Below, one piece after another: positions 1-6,977 of a DNA stretch of 64,000 nucleotides. The translations under genes and the position numbers were made by a program. The notes beneath the pieces are model-generated. The model made no database searches and was not told the DNA's origin. It saw nothing but the letters and a program-made list of their open reading frames with translations. The stretch is from Rivihabitans pingtungensis. GTDB taxonomy: Bacteria; Pseudomonadota; Gammaproteobacteria; Burkholderiales; Aquaspirillaceae. The DNA lies in contig NZ_QJKI01000003.1 of assembly GCF_003201855.1 (NCBI RefSeq), positions 171,313 through 235,312 of the forward strand, in the 5' to 3' direction. Within the stretch, counting starts at the first letter, position 1. Each line of letters starts with the position of its first letter.

Positions 1-208
1 GCTTGCTGCGCGGCGGGATGGCGGCCTCGATGCGGGCGCATTCGGCGGCCATGCCTTTTTCGGCGGTGACGCCGCCGCCGCGTTTTTCGGGTTTGATTTC
101 CTGCAAATGCAGGGCGGCCTCACGCGGCAGACGACGGGCGTATTCATTGAACGCGTCGTCCACCCAGCGCGGCATTTTGCTGCCGACGGCCAGCAGGGTC
201 ATCTTCAT
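1..208 (-). CDS. rlmH: RlmH, 23S rRNA pseudouridine-1915 N3-methyltransferase (partial, N-terminal 69 residues)
   Basis: RlmH (SPOUT family) methylates pseudouridine 1915 in helix 69 of 23S rRNA on assembled ribosomes. Reading the minus strand from 208, the protein starts MKMTLLAVGSKMPRWVDDAF and continues with the family pattern of a YARRLP stretch and an acidic/basic EIKPEKR segment. The C-terminal part with the SAM-binding knot lies outside the window, so completeness cannot be judged. The order nadD-rsfS-rlmH on one strand is the usual one in beta- and gammaproteobacteria and supports the call. An ATG two codons further in (202) is an alternative start. Confidence 0.88.
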   Translation of the reverse strand, partial: MKMTLLAVGSKMPRWVDDAFNEYARRLPREAALHLQEIKPEKRGGGVTAEKGMAAECARIEAAIPPRSK

Positions 209-285
209 GGGAACACCGGCAGAAAGAGGGGGGCGCCGCACGCGCCAGGCGAAGTGAGCACTGGGCTGAGCGGCGCGGGGCAATG

Positions 286-375
286 CTTACAGCAGCTCAT
301 AAAACTCAGCGCAGCGGCCCTGGCCAGGTGTACGGGCAGTACAAGCGCCAGGAGAGTTTGGTGAGCTGCGCTTAC
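286..375 (-). repeat. Dispersed palindromic repeat, copy 1
   Basis: Read on the minus strand, this copy starts at the rsfS stop codon (TAAGCGCAGCTCACCAAACTC) and ends with the complementary arm AGTTTTATGAGCTGCTG. It shares the CTCCTGGCG and GCAGCG core blocks with eleven other copies in the window. Confidence 0.8.
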
Positions 376-740
376 AGCGCGCTCCACGGGCGGGCGGCGT
401 TCGGGCTGAACGACGGCTTTTCGCCGCCCCACAGCGCTTCGATGTCGTAGTAGTCGCGCACGGCCGGCAGCATCACGTGCACCACCACGTCGCCGGCATC
501 CACCAGCACCCATTCGCCCGAGGCTTCGCCTTCGGTGCCGACGATGTCCACGCCGTTTTCCTTGAGCTTGACGTGCACGCTGTTGGCCAGCGCCTTGACC
601 TGGCGGTTGGAGTCGCCGGTGCACACCACCATGCGCTGGAACAGGTCGGTCAGCTTGTGGGTGTCGAGGTTGATGATGTCCTTGCCCTTGATGTCTTCCA
701 GGGCTTCTACCGCCAGGGCGGCAATCGCTTGTGCGTCCAT
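372..740 (-). CDS. rsfS: Ribosomal silencing factor RsfS
   Basis: RsfS binds ribosomal protein uL14 and blocks joining of the 30S and 50S subunits when nutrients are short. The 122-residue product matches the family length. It carries the characteristic blocks: KGKDIINLDTHKLTDLF near residues 18-34, CTGDSNRQVKALA near 41-53, and a WVLVDAGDVVVHVM strand followed by YYDIEALWG near the C terminus. It lies between nadD and rlmH on the same strand. The stop codon is embedded in a dispersed palindromic repeat, which may form the 3' end of the message. Confidence 0.95.
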   Translation of the reverse strand: MDAQAIAALAVEALEDIKGKDIINLDTHKLTDLFQRMVVCTGDSNRQVKALANSVHVKLKENGVDIVGTEGEASGEWVLVDAGDVVVHVMLPAVRDYYDIEALWGGEKPSFSPNAARPWSAL

Positions 741-780
741 GATGTCCTTAATGAGTGTGAGGCTGGGCCGCCGGGCTGCT

Positions 781-873
781 CAGCGCGGCTCACAAAACTC
801 TCCTGGCGTGCTTGCCTGACGGCACTGTCGCCTGGCCAGGATCGCTGCGCTGAGTTTTGTTCGCCGCTTTGAG
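781..873 (+). repeat. Dispersed palindromic repeat, copy 2
   Basis: The left arm is GCGGCTCACAAAACTCTCCTGGCG, the core contains GCCTGGCCAGGATCGCTGCG, and the right arm is GAGTTTTGTTCGCCGC. It lies between nadD and rsfS, with no stop codon at its edge, unlike most copies. Confidence 0.8.
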
Positions 874-910
874 TGATGGCTCCCACGGCCCTTGTGCTGT
901 GGCGAGCCGC

Positions 911-1552
911 TCAGCGGCCGTACAAATGCTGTTGATTAATATAGTCCACCACGGCGGGGGCCAATAGCCCGGCGCAGGGCCGGCCGGCGGCCAGCGCTTG
1001 GCGGATGGCCGTGGCGGAAACCGCCTGGGCTGGCAAAGTCAGGGCGCGGATTGTACCGTACTGCGTTCGTTTTGAAAAATCAGCCACTTGCCGCGCCTGC
1101 CAGCGCGCGGCCAGTTCGGGCGGCAAGGGTGGGGTGGGCAGGTCGGGGCGCAGCCACACCGCCAGATTGGCCAGGGTAAAAATCTGTTGCCAGTTGCGCC
1201 AGCCGGGCAGCGCCGCCAGCGAGTCGCCGCCGATCAGCAGCCACAATTCGGCGGCCTCGCCGTATTCGGCCCGCAGTTCGGTGAGGGTTTCTACGGTGTA
1301 GGCCGGGCGTGGGCGGCGCACTTCGCGCGCGTCCACCCACAGGCCGGCCTCATCGCCGAGAGTGAGCCGGGCCATGGCCAGCCGCTGTTCGGCGCTGGCC
1401 TGCGGCGCTTGCGCGCGGTGATAGGGCTGGCCAGCCGGCACGATGTGCACTTTGTCCAGCGCCAGCTCGTCGCGCAAGGCGCGCGCCATGTCCCGATGCG
1501 CCAGGTGCATCGGGTCGAAGGTGCCGCCGAATACGCCGATGCGTGGGCTCAT
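911..1552 (-). CDS. nadD: Nicotinate-nucleotide adenylyltransferase NadD
   Basis: NadD transfers AMP from ATP to nicotinate mononucleotide, giving deamido-NAD, a step of NAD biosynthesis. The 213-residue protein opens with the nucleotidyltransferase signature GVFGGTFDPMHLAH (residues 6-19), which binds the ATP phosphates. It ends with the family motif SATAIRQALAAG, the ISSTxIR-like loop. The start codon overlaps the stop of the carbonic anhydrase gene (ATGA at 1549-1552), which implies translational coupling. rsfS follows about 170 bp downstream, across a palindromic repeat. Confidence 0.95.
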   Translation of the reverse strand: MSPRIGVFGGTFDPMHLAHRDMARALRDELALDKVHIVPAGQPYHRAQAPQASAEQRLAMARLTLGDEAGLWVDAREVRRPRPAYTVETLTELRAEYGEAAELWLLIGGDSLAALPGWRNWQQIFTLANLAVWLRPDLPTPPLPPELAARWQARQVADFSKRTQYGTIRALTLPAQAVSATAIRQALAAGRPCAGLLAPAVVDYINQQHLYGR

Positions 1553-2115
1553 GCCTGCGCGTAGCCGTCCACCAGCACGTCCAGCTGGCCGGTGGCCGGA
1601 TGAATCACCAGGCCATGCACCGGAATATCCTTGGGCATCAGCGGATGGCTGCGGATGGTGGCCACGGTGTGGCGCACGCTGTCGTGGACATTGTCAAAAC
1701 CCTTCAGCCAGCTGTCCAGGTCAATGCCGGCGCCGCGCAGGGTGGCAATGGTTTCAGCCGAAACGCCACGCTCGCGGGCATTGGCCAGGATGCGTGCCGG
1801 GTCGATGGCGCGCATGCCGCAGTCGTGGTGGGCCACCACGCAGATTTCTTCGGCGCGCAGCTCGTACACCGCCACCACCAGGCTGCGCATCACCGAACCC
1901 CACTGGTGGGTGACCAGGGCGCCGGCGTTTTTGATCAGCTTAGCGTCGCCGTTTTTCAGGCCCATGGCCTGCGGCAACAGCTCGACCAGCCGGGCGTCCA
2001 TGCACGCCAGCACGGCCAGGTTTTTGTCGGGGAATTTATCGGTTTCGAATTTTTCGTATTCACGGTTACTGACAAACTCGCGGTTATGCGCGAGCAGATC
2101 GCCCAACAGGCTCAT
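1549..2115 (-). CDS. Beta-class carbonic anhydrase
   Basis: The enzyme interconverts CO2 and bicarbonate. The zinc-ligand motifs of the beta class are visible: CMDAR (Cys, with the Asp-Arg dyad) and, about 60 residues later, HHDCGM (His and Cys). The protein belongs to the small-family variant that begins LLAHNREFVSNREYEKFETDKFP. I chose the ATG at 2115 (188 aa) because GGAGACC sits just upstream; an upstream ATG at 2148 has no such site. Its 3' end overlaps nadD by four bases, so the two are probably cotranscribed. An electron-transport role is excluded by the absence of any cofactor motif. Confidence 0.9.
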   Translation of the reverse strand: MSLLGDLLAHNREFVSNREYEKFETDKFPDKNLAVLACMDARLVELLPQAMGLKNGDAKLIKNAGALVTHQWGSVMRSLVVAVYELRAEEICVVAHHDCGMRAIDPARILANARERGVSAETIATLRGAGIDLDSWLKGFDNVHDSVRHTVATIRSHPLMPKDIPVHGLVIHPATGQLDVLVDGYAQA

Positions 2116-2247
2116 TGAATGGTCTCCGATGAAAGGCGCCGTCGGCACAGCCGGTGGGCTGGGACGGGCGCGGGGCAGGACGGAAGGCGCGGATCATGGG
2201 GGGCGCGCAACGCCGGGCGATGCTATCACGGCCAGCGCAAAACCGGA

Positions 2248-2340
2248 TAAGAGTCGCTCACAAAACCCCACGCAGTGGTCCTGGCGAGGCGCACGACCGC
2301 AGACAGTGCGGTAACGCCAGGAGGGTGTGGTGAGCGGCGT
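2248..2340 (-). repeat. Dispersed palindromic repeat, copy 3
   Basis: On the minus strand the order is CGCTCACCACACCCTCCTGGCG, then GCACTGTCTGCGGTCGTGCG, then GGGGTTTTGTGAGCGACTC. It lies about 30 bp after the stop codon of the hydrolase gene ending at 2372 if one counts across the convergent gap, and it separates that gene from the carbonic anhydrase gene. Confidence 0.8.
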
Positions 2341-2371
2341 CCGCCTGATGCGCGCAGAGAATCAATCCCCC

Positions 2372-3157
2372 TCAGGGCGTGGCGCGCGGCTGGCGCATCC
2401 AGCCGGCCAGCCGGCGCGCCAGCTCGGCATCCTGGCCAATAAAGCCATGCCAGTGCAGCGGGCCGCAAATATTGCCGGAGGGCGAGCCGCCGCCGTCGAT
2501 CCACCACAGCGCCTTGACTGGCGCCTGGCTGAGCGCCGGCAATAGTGCAGGCACTCGCTCGGGCTGGCAGACGGTGCAGGCATCGTGCTGGTGGTGCATC
2601 AGCAAGGTGGGCACGCGGATGCGCGCCAGCGCCTGGCCGGGCAGCGCGCCGGGTTTGTCGCCCACCACGCTGGAGGTCAGCACCAGTCCATCAATGGCCG
2701 CGCCTTCCTGAATGGCGGCAGCGGCCGCCGACACTGTGCCACGGCTGGTGCCCATCAGCCACAGCGGGCCGGGTGCGCGCTGACGCACGGCGGCCAGCAC
2801 CTGATGAATATCGGCCAGATGCCAATCGGTGACGCGGTCCGGGTAGTCCAGCGCACCGTGGTCAGAAGCGCGACCAAAAATGGCGACATTCAGCCCGGCC
2901 TGGGCCAGCGGCGCGGCAATGCGCACTAAAAAATTCTCGCTGTCTGGCAAGCCGTTCACCACCCGGCCAAATCCGCCGCCGCCACCGGGGAACAGCACCA
3001 CGTTGGCAAACGCGGGCGAGGCGGCCGGCAACCAGAACACCGACACCTCGGCGCCTGGCCGACTGGGCAGCCGCCAGATTTCGCCGTCAGCGTGACTACC
3101 CACCGCCCAACAAAGCGCGCACAGCGCCAAAACCCGCCAAAAAGCCCGAAACAGCAT
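2372..3157 (-). CDS. Exported alpha/beta hydrolase
   Basis: The 261-residue product starts with a hydrophobic signal peptide (about residues 1-23, cleavage near GSHA-DG). It has an alpha/beta-hydrolase fold signature: GGGGGFG after the first strand and the nucleophile elbow LMGTSRG with Ser138. An HxHDAC segment and a C-terminal HWHGF segment could supply the acid and histidine. AGGAAAAAC precedes the ATG. It is probably a periplasmic esterase or peptidase-like hydrolase, but the substrate cannot be told from sequence. It lies downstream of pxpB-pxpC on the same strand, with a 37-bp gap, so it may be cotranscribed. Confidence 0.75.
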   Translation of the reverse strand: MLFRAFWRVLALCALCWAVGSHADGEIWRLPSRPGAEVSVFWLPAASPAFANVVLFPGGGGGFGRVVNGLPDSENFLVRIAAPLAQAGLNVAIFGRASDHGALDYPDRVTDWHLADIHQVLAAVRQRAPGPLWLMGTSRGTVSAAAAAIQEGAAIDGLVLTSSVVGDKPGALPGQALARIRVPTLLMHHQHDACTVCQPERVPALLPALSQAPVKALWWIDGGGSPSGNICGPLHWHGFIGQDAELARRLAGWMRQPRATP

Positions 3158-3194
3158 GTGTTTTTCCTGTTTAATTCCGAGTAAAACAGTCGGA

Positions 3195-4127
3195 TTACTC
3201 GGTCAGCGTGCGCAAGGCGTGGCGCAGGCGCTGGCCTTCGCGCACCTGGCGGGCCAGCGCGGCGCGGGCGTCTGCGGCCGAGCAGGGCACAAAATGCAGG
3301 TGTGCGCCGGGGCGGGCTTGCGCCAGCTTCCATAGGTCAGCCTGAATCACCGTCGCCAAACACGGATAGCCGCCGGTGGTCTGTGCGTCGGCCAGCAGGA
3401 TGATGGGCTGGCCATCCGGCGGCGCCTGCACCACGCCGGGAAACACCGCATGCGAGAGCAAATCCATATTGTGGCGGCGCACCAGCGGCGTGCCGCGCAG
3501 GCGCATGCCCATGCGGTTGCTGCTGGGCGTCACCGTCCATTGCCGCTGCCAGAACGCCGCCTGGGCGCTGGGGCTGAAGCTGGCGTAATCCGGGCCGGGC
3601 AGGGCGCGCACATAGGGCGTCCAGTCCGGGCTGCGGCAGCCGGGGCCGTCGCGCAGCGCGCGCGGCGCGCCCAGCGGCAGCCGGTCGCCGGCTTCCAGCG
3701 CGCGGCCATGCACGCCGCCAAAGCCGCCTTGCAAATCGGTGGCGCGCGCGCCCAGCGTCAGCGGCGCGTCGATGCCGCCATCCACCGCCAGATAGGTGCG
3801 CATGCCGTACTGGCAACCGCTCAGCGTCAGCGTGTGCCCGGCCTGGGCGAATACCCGCTGGCCGGTGTGAATCGGCCGGCCGTTAAGCTCGGGATGAAAA
3901 TGCGCGCCGGACAAGGCCAGCCAGGCGTCGCGGCCAAAGCGCACGCTGACCGGGCCCAGGGTGATTTCCAGGCCGGCGGCGTCCGGATCGTTGCCCAGCA
4001 GGCTGTTGGCGCGGTATAGCGCCGGCATGTCCAGCGCGCCGGCCTGGGCAATACCCAGATGGCGCAGGCCGCGCCGACCGCGATCTTGCACGCTGGTCTG
4101 CACGCCGGGGCGGAGGATTTCAAGCAT
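3195..4127 (-). CDS. pxpC: 5-oxoprolinase subunit PxpC
   Basis: PxpC is the carboxyltransferase-like subunit of the bacterial ATP-dependent 5-oxoprolinase (PxpABC), which opens pyroglutamate to glutamate. The protein begins MLEILRPGVQTSVQDRGR, the typical N terminus of the KipA/PxpC family, followed by GYRHLGI-like and ALEITLGP-like blocks (here LRHLGIAQAGALDMPA and AGLEITLGPVSVRF). The start at 4127 lies inside the last codons of pxpB (8-bp overlap) and gives 310 residues, normal for the family. A longer reading to 4226 would run deep into pxpB and is rejected. The partner pxpA is not in the window. Confidence 0.92.
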   Translation of the reverse strand: MLEILRPGVQTSVQDRGRRGLRHLGIAQAGALDMPALYRANSLLGNDPDAAGLEITLGPVSVRFGRDAWLALSGAHFHPELNGRPIHTGQRVFAQAGHTLTLSGCQYGMRTYLAVDGGIDAPLTLGARATDLQGGFGGVHGRALEAGDRLPLGAPRALRDGPGCRSPDWTPYVRALPGPDYASFSPSAQAAFWQRQWTVTPSSNRMGMRLRGTPLVRRHNMDLLSHAVFPGVVQAPPDGQPIILLADAQTTGGYPCLATVIQADLWKLAQARPGAHLHFVPCSAADARAALARQVREGQRLRHALRTLTE

Positions 4128-4788
4128 GGCGCAGCTCCTCGCAGACAAAACGCACCCGATCACCCGGCTGCAACAAGGTGGGCTGGGTGGCGACGGGGTC
4201 GAACAGTTTGAGCCGGGTGTGGCCAATCAGCTGCCAGCCGCCGGGGCTGCAGGCCGGGTACACGCCGGTCTGGCTGCCGCCAATGCCCACCGAGCCGGCT
4301 GGCACGCGGGTGCGCGGTTGCGCGCGCCGGGGGGTGGCCAGCGCCTCGGGCAGGCCGCCCAAATAGGCAAAGCCGGGCTGAAAACCCATGAAGAACACCT
4401 GGTATTCCGCCGCGCAATGCTGTTTGACCACCTCGGCCGGCGTCAGGCCGGTGTGGCGCGCCACCTCGGCCAGATCAGGGCCGGCCTCGCCGCCGTAGCA
4501 CACTGGGATGTCCACCTGCCGCGCTGGCGCGTCGTCGTCGGCCGCACTCAAAGCCACCCAGTGCTGGCGCAGGCAGTCAAAGGCGTGGTCCGGGTCAAAA
4601 TCCAGCGGGTGATAGCTGACGGTGAGGTTGTTCATGCCGGGGATGATATCCAGCACGCCCGGCGCGCCGGCCAGGCTGGCGGCCAGCCGCCAGATGCGCC
4701 GCTGTTGCGCCAGGGTGGCCGGCGCCGGCAGGGCCAGCGCCACGGCGGATTCGCCCAGAGAATAATAATGCGGAGCGGCTTGGCTCAT
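4120..4788 (-). CDS. pxpB: 5-oxoprolinase subunit PxpB
   Basis: PxpB (KipI/allophanate hydrolase subunit 1 fold) is the second non-PxpA subunit of 5-oxoprolinase. The 222-residue protein shows the conserved central stretch FFMGFQPGFAYLGGLPEAL followed by TPRRAQPRTRVPAGSVGIGG, QTGVYP and SPGGWQLIGHT. It overlaps pxpC and is transcribed away from the MarR-type regulator at 4919, whose gene starts 130 bp upstream in the other direction. The regulator could control the pair, but no operator is obvious in the gap. Confidence 0.93.
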   Translation of the reverse strand: MSQAAPHYYSLGESAVALALPAPATLAQQRRIWRLAASLAGAPGVLDIIPGMNNLTVSYHPLDFDPDHAFDCLRQHWVALSAADDDAPARQVDIPVCYGGEAGPDLAEVARHTGLTPAEVVKQHCAAEYQVFFMGFQPGFAYLGGLPEALATPRRAQPRTRVPAGSVGIGGSQTGVYPACSPGGWQLIGHTRLKLFDPVATQPTLLQPGDRVRFVCEELRHA

Positions 4789-4918
4789 GCCGGACTCCTG
4801 TCAGGAGGCAATTAAAATTGATATTGGCATATTGCCGCAAAAATGCTGCGCCCGGCAAGTTTACGGGCCAGTTGAGATTGCTATACTTGCGCATTCTCGT
4901 TGCCACACCCCTGCCGCC

Positions 4919-5428
4919 ATGAACCCCTCGCTGAATATTGTCTCCTCGTCACACCTGGTGTCCGAGCGCAGCGCTGAACTGTCGGAGTTTGAATTTGGTC
5001 TGATGGTGGTCAGCAATGCCTTTAACCGCTGGATGGTGCGCTGCATGGCCGCCGCCGGCGAAAAAGACATGACGGCGATGGACGTGGCCCTGCTGCACCA
5101 TGTCAATCACCTGGGTCGCAAAAAAAAACTGGCAGACATCTGTTTTGTGCTCAATATCGAAGATACGCACGTGGTGTCCTATGCCTTGAAAAAACTGGTG
5201 CGGGCGGGCCATGTGGCCAGCGAGAAGATCGGCAAGGAAGTGTTGTTCTCCACCACCCCCGCCGGGACGGCGCTGTGCGAGCGCTACCGGGAAGTGCGCG
5301 AACGCTGCCTGATCGGCGCGCTGGTGGAAAGCGGCGCCTCCAATGCCGAAATCGGCAACACCGCGCAATTGCTGCGCGTGCTCTCCGGCCTGTATGACCA
5401 GGCTGCGCGGGCAGGCGCCTCGTTGTGA
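4919..5428 (+). CDS. MarR-type winged-helix transcriptional regulator
   Basis: The 169-residue protein contains a winged-helix region of the MarR type: MTAMDVALLHHVNH, then ADICFVLNIEDTHVVSYALKKLVRAGHVAS as the recognition helix and EKIGKEVLFSTTPAG as the wing. It resembles the family of predicted HTH regulators that carries this VVSYALKKL recognition helix, with no recognised effector domain. It is divergent from pxpB-pxpC, which makes those genes candidate targets, though this is inference. The start at 4919 is the ATG just after the AT-rich gap; earlier in-frame starts lie in that gap. Confidence 0.78.
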   Translation: MNPSLNIVSSSHLVSERSAELSEFEFGLMVVSNAFNRWMVRCMAAAGEKDMTAMDVALLHHVNHLGRKKKLADICFVLNIEDTHVVSYALKKLVRAGHVASEKIGKEVLFSTTPAGTALCERYREVRERCLIGALVESGASNAEIGNTAQLLRVLSGLYDQAARAGASL

Positions 5429-5510
5429 GGTGGACGCCGGGCCTTTGCCCCTACCGAGGGCAAGGGTTTTCACCTGGGGGTAAGCAAACCGCTTGCCTTT
5501 TGCCAATCAT

Positions 5511-5526
5511 TATATAAAAGTATATA
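5511..5526. promoter_or_regulatory. AT-rich dyad, candidate operator/promoter of the ArsR gene
   Basis: TATATA-AAAG-TATATA lies just upstream of the GTG at 5529 and about 50 bp before the ATG at 5574. TTTGCC sixteen bases upstream of the second TATATA would make a sigma-70 promoter. A dyad over the -10 region fits autorepression by an ArsR protein, but this is untested. Confidence 0.4.
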
Positions 5527-5573
5527 GTGTGAATACTCCGCATGAACTTACCGCTGAACTTCCCGGCTCCGCC

Positions 5574-5861
5574 ATGGAGGTTTTACGTGACAACTCTGAA
5601 CGGGCGGCCAGCCTGCTGAAAAGCCTGGCCAACCCCGATCGGTTGTTGTTGTTATGTCAACTGGTCGAAGGCGAACGCAGCGTCACCGAGCTGGAAGCGC
5701 TCACCGGCATCCGCCAGCCCACTTTGTCGCAGCAGCTGGGCGTGCTGCGCAACGAAGAGCTGGTGGCCACCCGGCGTGACGGCAAATGGGTGTACTACCG
5801 GATTGCCAGCGAAGACGCGCTGGCGATTCTGGGCACGCTGCACCAGATTTACTGCGCCTGA
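5574..5861 (+). CDS. ArsR-family regulator, BigR/SqrR persulfide-sensor type
   Basis: The 95-residue reading covers a complete ArsR winged helix: LLKSLANPDRLLLLCQL, then LTGIRQPTLSQQLGVLRNEELV as the recognition helix, and a beta wing ATRRDGKWVYYRI. Two cysteines, in LLLLCQL and in the C-terminal QIYCA, sit where BigR and SqrR have the pair that forms a disulfide or tetrasulfide with reactive sulfur. The two YeeE/YedE genes that follow fit a sulfur-responsive operon. The start is uncertain: a GTG at 5529 would add 15 residues but puts the dyad directly before it. Confidence 0.85.
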   Translation: MEVLRDNSERAASLLKSLANPDRLLLLCQLVEGERSVTELEALTGIRQPTLSQQLGVLRNEELVATRRDGKWVYYRIASEDALAILGTLHQIYCA

Positions 5862-5920
5862 CCTTAACCGACGAGCGGCCTGTTCAGGCGGGGGGAACCG
5901 TACTGAACAGGACGCTTGTC

Positions 5921-6352
5921 ATGACAATAGACTGGATTCACTTCACCCCCTGGGCGGCGCTGGCCGGCGGCGCGCTCATTGGCCTGGCCGCCGCCCTGCT
6001 GTGGTGGCTTACCGGGCGCATTGCCGGCATCAGTGGCTTGGTGGGCGGCTTGCTCACCGCCCCTTCTGATTGGGCGTTTCGCCTGGCGTTCACCCTGGGC
6101 CTGATTGCTGCCCCCCTGCTGTGGCGGCTGTTTGCGCCCCTGCCTGAGATTCAACTTTCTGCTTCGTTTGCCTGGATGCTGGCTGCCGGTTTGGTGGTGG
6201 GCGTGGGCGTCAAACTCGGCTCCGGCTGCACCAGCGGCCACGGGGTGTGCGGCTTGGCGCGGCTGTCGCCACGCTCGCTGGCCGCCACACTGAGCTTTAT
6301 GGCCACCGGCTTCATCACCGTGTGGCTGCTGCGCCATGGACTGGGAGGCTAA
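5921..6352 (+). CDS. YeeE/YedE-type sulfur transporter, first half
   Basis: This 143-residue membrane protein has about four hydrophobic segments and the YeeE/YedE signature VGVGVKLGSGCTSGHGVCGLAR, whose cysteines relay thiosulfate or related sulfur species in characterised members. It is the N-terminal half of a transporter that is split over two genes; the partner starts four bases after this stop. Such split pairs behind a BigR-like regulator are known as pmpA/pmpB-type genes. The exact substrate (thiosulfate, sulfide or persulfide) is not shown by the sequence. Confidence 0.85.
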   Translation: MTIDWIHFTPWAALAGGALIGLAAALLWWLTGRIAGISGLVGGLLTAPSDWAFRLAFTLGLIAAPLLWRLFAPLPEIQLSASFAWMLAAGLVVGVGVKLGSGCTSGHGVCGLARLSPRSLAATLSFMATGFITVWLLRHGLGG

Positions 6353-6355
6353 ACC

Positions 6356-6781
6356 ATGAATCGACCGATGATGATTGTCGCCGCGGGCTTGGTGGGCGTG
6401 CTGTTTGGCCTGGGCCTGATCGTGGCCGGCATGGCCAACCCGGCCAAGGTGCTGGCCTTTCTGGACGTGGCCGGCGCCTGGGACCCAAGCCTGGCGCTGG
6501 TGATGGGTGGCGCGATTGGCGTGGCGCTGCCGGCGTTTGCGCTGTCGCGCCGGCGCGAGCGCGGCTGGCTGGGCGCGCGCTTTGACTGGCCGCGCGCCAC
6601 ACAGATCGACCGCCGCCTGCTGCTGGGCGGCGCGCTGTTTGGCGTGGGCTGGGGCATGGCGGGGGTGTGCCCTGGCCCGGCGCTGGTGCTGCTGGGCGCG
6701 GGCGTGCCGCAGGCGCTGGGCTTTGTCGCGGCCATGCTGGCCGGGATGTGGCTGGTGGGCAAGCTGTGGCCTGCCAAGTAA
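6356..6781 (+). CDS. YeeE/YedE-type sulfur transporter, second half
   Basis: The 141-residue partner has four predicted membrane segments, beginning MIVAAGLVGVLFGLGLIVAGM, and the second conserved cysteine motif GVGWGMAGVCPGPALV. It is translationally adjacent to the first half (3-bp gap) and should assemble with it into one inner-membrane channel. The stop codon is the first part of a dispersed palindromic repeat that may end the ArsR-YeeE operon. Confidence 0.85.
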   Translation: MNRPMMIVAAGLVGVLFGLGLIVAGMANPAKVLAFLDVAGAWDPSLALVMGGAIGVALPAFALSRRRERGWLGARFDWPRATQIDRRLLLGGALFGVGWGMAGVCPGPALVLLGAGVPQALGFVAAMLAGMWLVGKLWPAK

Positions 6782-6879
6782 GCGCGGCTTACACAACCCG
6801 CCAGGCCTGGTGACGCGAGCTTGCCGCGCGACTTGTACTATCTGCCAAACGCGCGGCACGGGGTTTTGTAAGCGGCGCA
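6778..6879 (+). repeat. Dispersed palindromic repeat, copy 4 (diverged)
   Basis: It starts at the stop codon (TAAGCGCGGCTTACACAACCCGCCAGG) and ends GGGGTTTTGTAAGCGGCGC. The arms pair well but the CTCCTGGCG block is altered, so this is the most diverged copy. Confidence 0.7.
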
Positions 6880-6977
6880 AAGGCAGCGTATGCAAAGGAT
6901 GCTTAGCGAGTCATCTGCGCCGGCTGCACAAAAAGTCTCATGCGATCAGGGTTGACCAGCAATCACCTTGCCGCGGT

